Source: Actinomycetes bacterium (GTDB lineage: Bacteria > Actinomycetota > Acidimicrobiia > Acidimicrobiales > RAAP-2). Taken from it: 5,762 bases of DNA. This document shows, in pieces, positions 1-5,762 of the stretch (its first letter is position 1; each line of letters starts with the position of its first letter). The stretch spans positions 1-5,762 of the forward strand of contig JANXTQ010000136.1 in assembly GCA_025352305.1 (NCBI GenBank). The letters are read 5' to 3'. The position numbers were made by a program, and so were the translations under genes. Under the pieces are notes generated by a model. The model was not told the origin of the DNA. It ran no database searches and worked only from the letters and a program-made list of their open reading frames with translations.

Positions 1-196
1 TCGAGTACAAAATTCGACGGTGAACGGGCTTCAGCCCGTCACGAACGTCGGGTAACGCGCGCGAGACAATGACCGACATGGAGTACTCGAGGAAGGACCG
101 CTCCATTTCTAGATTGATCTCAATGGGCTCGATGTAACCCACCACTACGTCGAGCGGCGTAGCGTTGTCGCCCCCGGAATTTTTCTTGCGTGCCAT
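1..196 (-). CDS. gyrA: DNA gyrase subunit A, N-terminal 65 residues (cut by left edge)
   Basis: This is the start of the GyrA subunit, the breakage-reunion half of the A2B2 type IIA topoisomerase that introduces negative supercoils. Translation from the ATG at 196 gives MARKKNSGG, a short polar leader, then the family block [20 protein letters not shown] (residues 22-41) and [20 protein letters not shown] (42-61), which is the conserved GyrA N-terminus. The gene leaves the window after codon 65, so the quinolone-determining region, the active-site tyrosine and the C-terminal pinwheel domain cannot be seen. ParC shares much of this block, but the position 14 nt after gyrB makes GyrA the clear choice. 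The short gap suggests co-transcription with gyrB. No in-frame ATG, GTG or TTG lies between the gyrB stop and this ATG, which supports the start. Confidence 0.96.
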   Translation of the reverse strand, partial: MARKKNSGGDNATPLDVVVGYIEPIEINLEMERSFLEYSMSVIVSRALPDVRDGLKPVHRRILYS

Positions 197-199
197 GTT

Positions 200-205
200 C
201 CTCCC
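200..205 (-). promoter_or_regulatory. gyrA ribosome binding site, tightly spaced
   Basis: The minus strand reads GGGAGG-AAC-ATG. The purine run is a strong anti-16S match but sits only 3 nt from the ATG, shorter than the usual 5-9 nt. It lies wholly in the 14-nt gyrB-gyrA gap, so ribosomes finishing gyrB would pass directly over it. Confidence 0.65.
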
Positions 206-210
206 GCTGC

Positions 211-2572
<2,362 letters not shown>

Positions 2573-2576
<4 letters not shown>

Positions 2577-3655
2577 CGGACTCTCGCTTCGAGTGAAACA
2601 ACGACCGCGGGCTCCATGGTGCGCGGCAGCGGCGACGCCGTTGTGACCAAGGTTTGTCCGTGCGGCAACAGCGAGAGCAGTCGCTGCGAACGCATGGGAT
2701 CCAGTTCGGAAAAGACGTCATCGAGCAACAGGAGGGGATTAACGGAGCGCTCACGACGCACCAACTCGTGGCCGGCGAGGCGCAACGCCAACGCCAGACT
2801 GCGCTGTTCGCCCTGACTGGCTTGACGTCGAGCGTCGCGGCCGTCCAAAATGAGCGCCATGTCGTCACGGTGCGGTCCAATGGTCGTATGACCGCGAAAA
2901 CGGTCGTCGTCGTAGGCCGCAGCGAGCGCCGTCGCGAGATCACCGTGCCAGGAGGTTTCGTAACGCACCTGAACGGGAGTGTTCTCGCCCGCGAGTTCGC
3001 CGTAGTAACTCGCCACCAACTCCGATAGTGGTGCAATCAGTCGTCGTCGCGCAATCAACAGTTCGTGACTAACTGAGACAAAGTCCGCGCTCCACACGTC
3101 GAGTTCGTCGCGCGCACTCGGCGCCACCCACTCTCCTTGTAGCGCGCGTAGATGGGCGTTTCGCTGTCGCAGCGTGCGCTCAAAACGTTCGACCAGTTCT
3201 CCGGTGCGCAGGTCCACGTCGGTGAGCAACGTCGTGAGAAAAGTACGTCGCCCTTCGGGACCGTGGCGCACCATGTCGACACCCTCGGGAGTAAAGATCG
3301 TCACCGGCAAACTCTCGGCGAGGTCCGCTCGCGATCGCGGACGTTGGCCGTTGACCAACATCTTTTTTACGACGTTGCGTGCTCCTCGCGTCAAGGTGAG
3401 ATCGACTTGCACTCGACGACCCAGGTGGTCCATGACTCCGTGCACTTCGGCGACAGACTCGAGGTTGCGAATCATGTCGCCGGCGGACCCGGTTCGAAAT
3501 GATGACGCCGTCGCCAATGCGTACACCGCCTCCAACACGGAGGTCTTGCCCGTTCCATTGGCCGAGAGCAACACCGTTACCGCGCTCGGATCGGGACTGA
3601 GCGTGAACTGCTCAAACAAACGAAAGTTACGCAACTCCAAGGTCGCCAGACCCAC
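2573..3655 (-). CDS. recF: DNA replication and repair protein RecF, complete (360 aa)
   Basis: RecF is an ABC-type, SMC-like ATPase that, with RecO and RecR, helps load RecA at single-strand gaps and stalled forks. The start LATLELRNFRLFEQF is typical of the family. Motifs in order are Walker A SANGTGKTSVLEAVY (31-45), the TPEGVDMVRHGPEGRR block (122-137), TTIGPHRDDMAL (257-268), the ABC signature ASQGEQRSLALALRLA (279-294), Walker B PLLLLDDVF (307-315) and D-loop SELD (316-319). The length fits the family (about 360-380). I chose GTG 3655, which lies 11 nt after the dnaN stop; the upstream purine signal is weak, so translation may depend on coupling to dnaN. The stop overlaps the dciA start by 4 nt. 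Odd point: Ser31 stands where the first Gly of the P-loop is expected, although the rest of the motif is intact. Confidence 0.96.
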
Positions 3656-3666
3656 TGAAATACCGC

Positions 3667-4767
3667 TTACTGCACGCGAACGGGCATGAGCAGGTAGCGA
3701 TAGTCCGTGTCGTCGACGCCGTGAACCATCGCCGGGCGCGTGGAGTCACTGGTCTCGAGCACGACTTCGTCACCGGGCGCAGCTTCAATGCCTTCAATGA
3801 GGAAGTTGGGATTAAAGGCAATGGTCAACTCTTCGCCCGTGTAGTCGCCGTCCACGTTGTCGGTCACTTCGCCCTTGTCGTGACTCTGGGTCGTAATGTC
3901 GACGCCCTTTTCCTTCATCGCGAGACGTACGGAGCTCGTGGCGTCACTCGCGAGCAATTTGGCGCGCTTCAGCGAGGTCAACAAGGTGTCTTTGGCTACG
4001 CGCAGTGAGTTCGGGTACTGCGTAGGAATCAGTTGGCGGTAGTCCGGGTAGTTACCGTCGATGAGCCGTGACGCAATCGACGTGGTTCCGGCAATGAAAC
4101 AGACCTCCGCGTCACTGAGTGAAACCCCTATTGAGGCGTCCGCCTCGAGACTCGACGCCGCGCGCTGCAGTTCAACGAGCGCTTTGGCCGGAACCAACAG
4201 ATCCTTAGATTCAACGATTGTTTTCACGCCGGGAAGATCCCTCACCGCTAAGCGGTACGAGTCAGTGGCGACCAAGCGGAGCTCGCCCTCGTGAGAGGTA
4301 AAGAGCACTCCGGTGAGTAGCGGACGGGCCTCATCACCCGAGGAGGCCTTGACAACCTGCGCCAAGCCGTGCACCAAATCAGCCGACTTGAGCGACGTGG
4401 TGGGTGCCGGTACTGGGGGGAGTTTCGGGTAGTCAACGACGGCGAAGGTGCGAAGTGAGAACTTGGCCCGGTCGAGAGAGATCTCGACGGTCTCGTCTTT
4501 GGCACTAATTGTTACCGCTCCGGACGCCAACGAGCGAACGGCGTCCACAATCAGTCGCGCCGGTACCACCGAGGCGCCGTCTTCGTAACCAATGACGTCA
4601 ACCGTCGTTCGAATGGTGAGATCGAGGTCGGTACCGGTGACGGTGAGCTGGTTGCCCGACAACGCGAGCAGGATCCCGGACGTCGCGCCCGGCGAACGTG
4701 TGGCGACGACTCGCGACGCAGCGCTCAGCGCGTCAACGAGTAGATCGCGTTCTGACTTGAACTTCAT
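3667..4767 (-). CDS. dnaN: DNA polymerase III beta subunit (sliding clamp), complete (366 aa)
   Basis: DnaN forms the ring-shaped dimer that tethers polymerase III and many repair enzymes to DNA. The start MKFKSERDLLVDAL matches actinobacterial clamps. Domain-typical segments include GILLALSGNQLTVTGTDLDL (31-50), LLTGVLFTSHEGELRLVATD (150-169) followed by SYRLAVRDLP, RLIDGNYPDYRQLIP (234-248) and the C-terminus YRYLLMPVRVQ (357-366 region), which forms part of the partner-binding pocket. The length is normal for three clamp domains. I chose ATG 4767 over ATG 4788 because AAGGGG lies 6 nt upstream of 4767, while the outer ATG has no purine signal and adds only MPTKGIP. The gene follows the origin gap after dnaA and precedes recF by 11 nt, so it likely heads the dnaN-recF-dciA unit. 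Confidence 0.97.
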   Translation of the reverse strand: MKFKSERDLLVDALSAASRVVATRSPGATSGILLALSGNQLTVTGTDLDLTIRTTVDVIGYEDGASVVPARLIVDAVRSLASGAVTISAKDETVEISLDRAKFSLRTFAVVDYPKLPPVPAPTTSLKSADLVHGLAQVVKASSGDEARPLLTGVLFTSHEGELRLVATDSYRLAVRDLPGVKTIVESKDLLVPAKALVELQRAASSLEADASIGVSLSDAEVCFIAGTTSIASRLIDGNYPDYRQLIPTQYPNSLRVAKDTLLTSLKRAKLLASDATSSVRLAMKEKGVDITTQSHDKGEVTDNVDGDYTGEELTIAFNPNFLIEGIEAAPGDEVVLETSDSTRPAMVHGVDDTDYRYLLMPVRVQ

Positions 4768-4773
4768 TGGAAT

Positions 4774-4779
4774 CCCCTT
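4774..4779 (-). promoter_or_regulatory. dnaN ribosome binding site
   Basis: The minus strand reads AAGGGG, then a 6-nt spacer, then ATG at 4767. If translation began at the upstream ATG (4788), this sequence would be coding instead. The good spacing and the fit to homologous clamp starts favour the inner ATG. Confidence 0.65.
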
Positions 4780-4810
4780 CGTTGGCATCTGAGGTTACGG
4801 CGTGGATTGT

Positions 4811-4830
4811 TGATATAGATAATTCTTTTA
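4811..4830. other. AT-rich stretch, candidate DNA unwinding element
   Basis: Seventeen of these 20 bases are A or T, in a region otherwise near 50-60% GC. It lies on the dnaN side of the trio-like repeats, the side on which unwinding starts in the B. subtilis origin. It could equally supply an AT-rich -10 for dnaN (TATCTATAT on the minus strand). Confidence 0.5.
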
Positions 4831-4840
4831 GTAGTAGGGG
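4829..4840 (-). repeat. DnaA-trio-like repeats with adjoining C4 run
   Basis: The plus strand reads TAGTAGTAG (4829-4837), followed by more G to 4840. Read on the minus strand this is CCCC running directly into CTACTACTA. Three perfect 3'-GAT-5' triplets next to a GC cluster match the DnaA-trio element, which in B. subtilis guides DnaA filament growth onto one strand. After three triplets the period is lost. Confidence 0.55.
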
Positions 4841-4856
4841 TGTGTGTTGTGGGTTG
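4841..4856 (-). promoter_or_regulatory. two overlapping DnaA-box-like 9-mers beside the trio repeats
   Basis: The minus strand reads CAACCCACA (4848-4856) and CAACACACA (4841-4849), overlapping by two bases. Each keeps the CACA end of the box but departs from TTGTCCACA or TTATCCACA at three or more positions. Their value comes mainly from position, immediately before the C4 run and the trio repeats, and from an exact copy of CAACCCACA on the plus strand at 4983-4991. Confidence 0.4.
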
Positions 4857-4898
4857 TTGACCCTACTGCCTGATCACACGGCATGTTTTTTGAGGGTC

Positions 4899-4920
4899 TT
4901 TTGCACGGCCGTGTGCACAA
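4899..4920. promoter_or_regulatory. inverted pair of DnaA boxes around a 10-bp palindrome
   Basis: TTTTGCACG on the plus strand (4899-4907) matches TTWTNCACA at 8 of 9 positions. TTGTGCACA on the minus strand (4912-4920) matches TTRTNCACA at all 9. They face each other around the perfect palindrome CACGGCCGTG (4904-4913). The minus-strand box is the best single DnaA-box match in the gap. Confidence 0.55.
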
Positions 4921-4921
4921 C

Positions 4922-4978
4922 TGTCTCAACTAGTCGAACTAAACCCTCACTTGATGTGCGTTAGTTCACTTCGAGACA
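4922..4978. repeat. nested inverted repeats in the origin gap
   Basis: The outer arms are TGTCTC (4922-4927) and GAGACA (4973-4978). The inner arms are GAACTAA (4936-4942) and TTAGTTC (4961-4967) with an 18-nt loop. The loop and its edge hold another box-like 9-mer on the minus strand, TAACGCACA (4955-4963, 7 of 9 to TTATNCACA). The arms are short and no U-run follows, so this is not a convincing terminator. Confidence 0.35.
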
Positions 4979-4982
4979 CGGC

Positions 4983-5017
4983 CAACCCACAGCCCACACG
5001 CCACGTTGCCCACAGCC
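4983..5017 (+). promoter_or_regulatory. cluster of DnaA-box-like sites with a 9-bp direct repeat, abutting dnaA
   Basis: Three same-strand 9-mers end in CCCACA: CAACCCACA (4983-4991), CAGCCCACA (4990-4998) and TTGCCCACA (5006-5014). The last differs from the actinobacterial consensus TTGTCCACA at one position. A longer exact repeat, CCCACAGCC, occurs at 4986-4994 and 5009-5017, spaced 23 bp or about two helical turns. The second copy ends at the base next to the dnaA stop codon. Confidence 0.5.
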
Positions 5018-5762
5018 TTAGCGCAGTTCGCCTTGCAGTTGACGACGCAGGTGATTGACCTGGGTGAACAGTTCGGTGTTCGTCGTGAGCTGACCCTTGA
5101 TCTTTTCGACGCCGCTGATCACGGTCGTGTGGTTGCGATCGTCGAAGATCTTGGCGATCATGGGATAGGAGTAGTCGCTCAGCAGTTCGCGCATTAGGAA
5201 CATGGCGACGTGGCGTGCGTGTACCAGGGGGCGTAGACGCTTGGGGCCCTTGATCTCTGCGACACTCAGCCCGTAGTAAGTCGCCACGGCCGCTAACACC
5301 GTTTCGGGTTTGAGAACAATCTGCTCCTGACCCAAATTCGTGAGGTGTTTCTTCGCGAGTTCGAGCGTGATGGGCTCTTGGCGCAGATTCGCAAAGGCGC
5401 GCAGCATGGTGATGGAGCCCTCGAGCTCTCGAATGTTGTCACGCACGCGATTCGCAATGAACTCGACAACGTCGTTGGGCAGGTGCACGCGGTCGGCCTC
5501 GGCCTTGGTGCGAAGAATGGCAATGCGTGTTTCGAGGTCGGGCTGGTCGATCTCGGTGAGCAGTCCCTGAAGTAGACGGCTGCGGAATCGATCCTGAATC
5601 CCCGCCAAGTCGCGCGGAGAACGGTCCGACGTCAGCACAATCTGCTTACCGTCGCTGTGCAGAGCGTTGTAGGTGTGAAAGATCTCTTCGTGAAAGGTGT
5701 CGCCGCGGGTCTCCATGAACTGAATGTCGTCAATGAGCAACACGTCGCACTCTCGGTACCGG
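5018..5762 (-). CDS. dnaA: chromosomal replication initiator DnaA, C-terminal 247 residues (cut by right edge)
   Basis: DnaA is the AAA+ initiator that binds DnaA boxes, opens oriC and recruits the helicase. The frame is open to the window edge, so the gene begins beyond it; the GTG at 5743 is an internal Val codon. Visible AAA+ parts are Walker B RYRECDVLLIDDIQF (Asp pair at 5726-5731), sensor I IVLTSDRSP, the arginine-finger box IQDRFRSRLLQGLLTEI and sensor II DNIRELEGSITML. DNA-binding domain IV follows, with KRLRPLVHARHVAMFLMREL and the signature IFDDRNHTTVISGVEKI. Domains I and II and Walker A are missing. Two departures stand out: the signature has Asn where nearly all DnaA have Asp (RDHTTV), and box VII has SRLL rather than SRF. 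Everything else indicates a working DnaA, and the adjacent box-rich gap and dnaN agree. Confidence 0.97.
   Translation of the reverse strand, partial: RYRECDVLLIDDIQFMETRGDTFHEEIFHTYNALHSDGKQIVLTSDRSPRDLAGIQDRFRSRLLQGLLTEIDQPDLETRIAILRTKAEADRVHLPNDVVEFIANRVRDNIRELEGSITMLRAFANLRQEPITLELAKKHLTNLGQEQIVLKPETVLAAVATYYGLSVAEIKGPKRLRPLVHARHVAMFLMRELLSDYSYPMIAKIFDDRNHTTVISGVEKIKGQLTTNTELFTQVNHLRRQLQGELR

Larger units (their letters stand above)
4789..5017. other. oriC: candidate chromosomal replication origin (oriC) between dnaA and dnaN
   Basis: This non-coding gap sits where many bacteria, including actinobacteria, place oriC. By hand count it contains five CACA and five TGTG cores in 229 nt, against fewer than two expected at random. 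DnaA-box-like 9-mers are listed separately. An 85% AT stretch lies at the dnaN side, next to a run of trio-like repeats. No credible reading frame spans the gap, and I see no intrinsic terminator for dnaA. No box is the canonical TTATCCACA, and the total number is modest compared with Streptomyces. A second box cluster upstream of dnaA would be outside the window. The region probably also holds the dnaN promoter, but no -35/-10 pair stands out. Confidence 0.75.

Noticed and set aside
3174..3689. A 171-codon plus-strand open frame opposite recF
   Set aside because: It is antisense to a clear, motif-complete recF, the product is a low-complexity Arg/Ser/Thr-rich sequence, and it has no recognisable domain. 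It is a shadow of GC-biased codon positions on the other strand.
4541..4549. GCGTCCACA, a 7-of-9 match to TTGTCCACA inside dnaN
   Set aside because: It is an isolated match within well-conserved coding sequence, and the codons explain it. One such match is expected by chance in a window of this size.
4904..4913. Palindrome CACGGCCGTG considered as a dnaA terminator stem
   Set aside because: A perfect 10-bp palindrome leaves no room for a loop in RNA, and on the dnaA-sense strand no U-run follows directly. A protein-binding site is the better reading.
4767..4964. A 65-codon plus-strand frame crossing the dnaA-dnaN gap
   Set aside because: It starts antisense inside the dnaN 5' end, has no ribosome binding site that I can see, and runs through the box-rich origin sequence. 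No homology is recognisable.

Overview
The window is a chromosomal origin region with six replication and topology genes, all on the minus strand. Read in transcription order (right to left) they are dnaA (C-terminal half only, cut by the right edge), dnaN, recF, dciA (DUF721), gyrB and gyrA (first 65 codons only, cut by the left edge). This order, with a small DUF721 gene between recF and gyrB, is the actinobacterial arrangement known from Mycobacterium tuberculosis (Rv0001 to Rv0006). The GyrB ends ([12 protein letters not shown] near the start, [10 protein letters not shown] at the end) also look actinobacterial. The GC content is moderate, about 58-62% in two lines I counted. Several protein details differ from Mycobacterium and Streptomyces, so my best guess is a deep-branching, possibly uncultivated, actinobacterium such as a member of Acidimicrobiia. 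That placement is an inference and was not tested by phylogeny.

Layout from left to right: gyrA start (1-196); 14-nt gap; gyrB (211-2142 with a corrected GTG start); a 125-nt gap with a possible promoter (2143-2267); dciA (2268-2576), overlapping recF by 4 nt; recF (2573-3655); 11-nt gap; dnaN (3667-4767 with a corrected ATG start); a 250-nt non-coding gap (4768-5017); dnaA 3' part (5018-5762). Coding is dense, and I see no mobile element, CRISPR array, tRNA or rRNA.

The most informative non-coding stretch is the dnaA-dnaN gap. By hand count it holds ten CACA/TGTG cores in 229 nt (4789-5017), many inside DnaA-box-like 9-mers, but none is the canonical TTATCCACA. It also holds a layout resembling the basal unwinding element described for Bacillus subtilis oriC: DnaA-box-like sequence, then a C4 run, then three tandem CTA repeats (DnaA-trio, 3'-GAT-5' on the other strand), then a 20-nt stretch of 85% AT. 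This makes the gap a strong oriC candidate.

Functionally, DnaA would open the origin, DciA would act on the replicative helicase, DnaN is the polymerase clamp, RecF acts in gap repair at stalled forks, and GyrA/GyrB form the gyrase that relaxes positive supercoils ahead of the forks. I found no undescribed multi-gene system. The points worth a second look are the origin architecture, an Asp-to-Asn change at a DNA-contacting position of DnaA, and a native Asn at the GyrB position where Asp-to-Asn gives quinolone resistance in E. coli.
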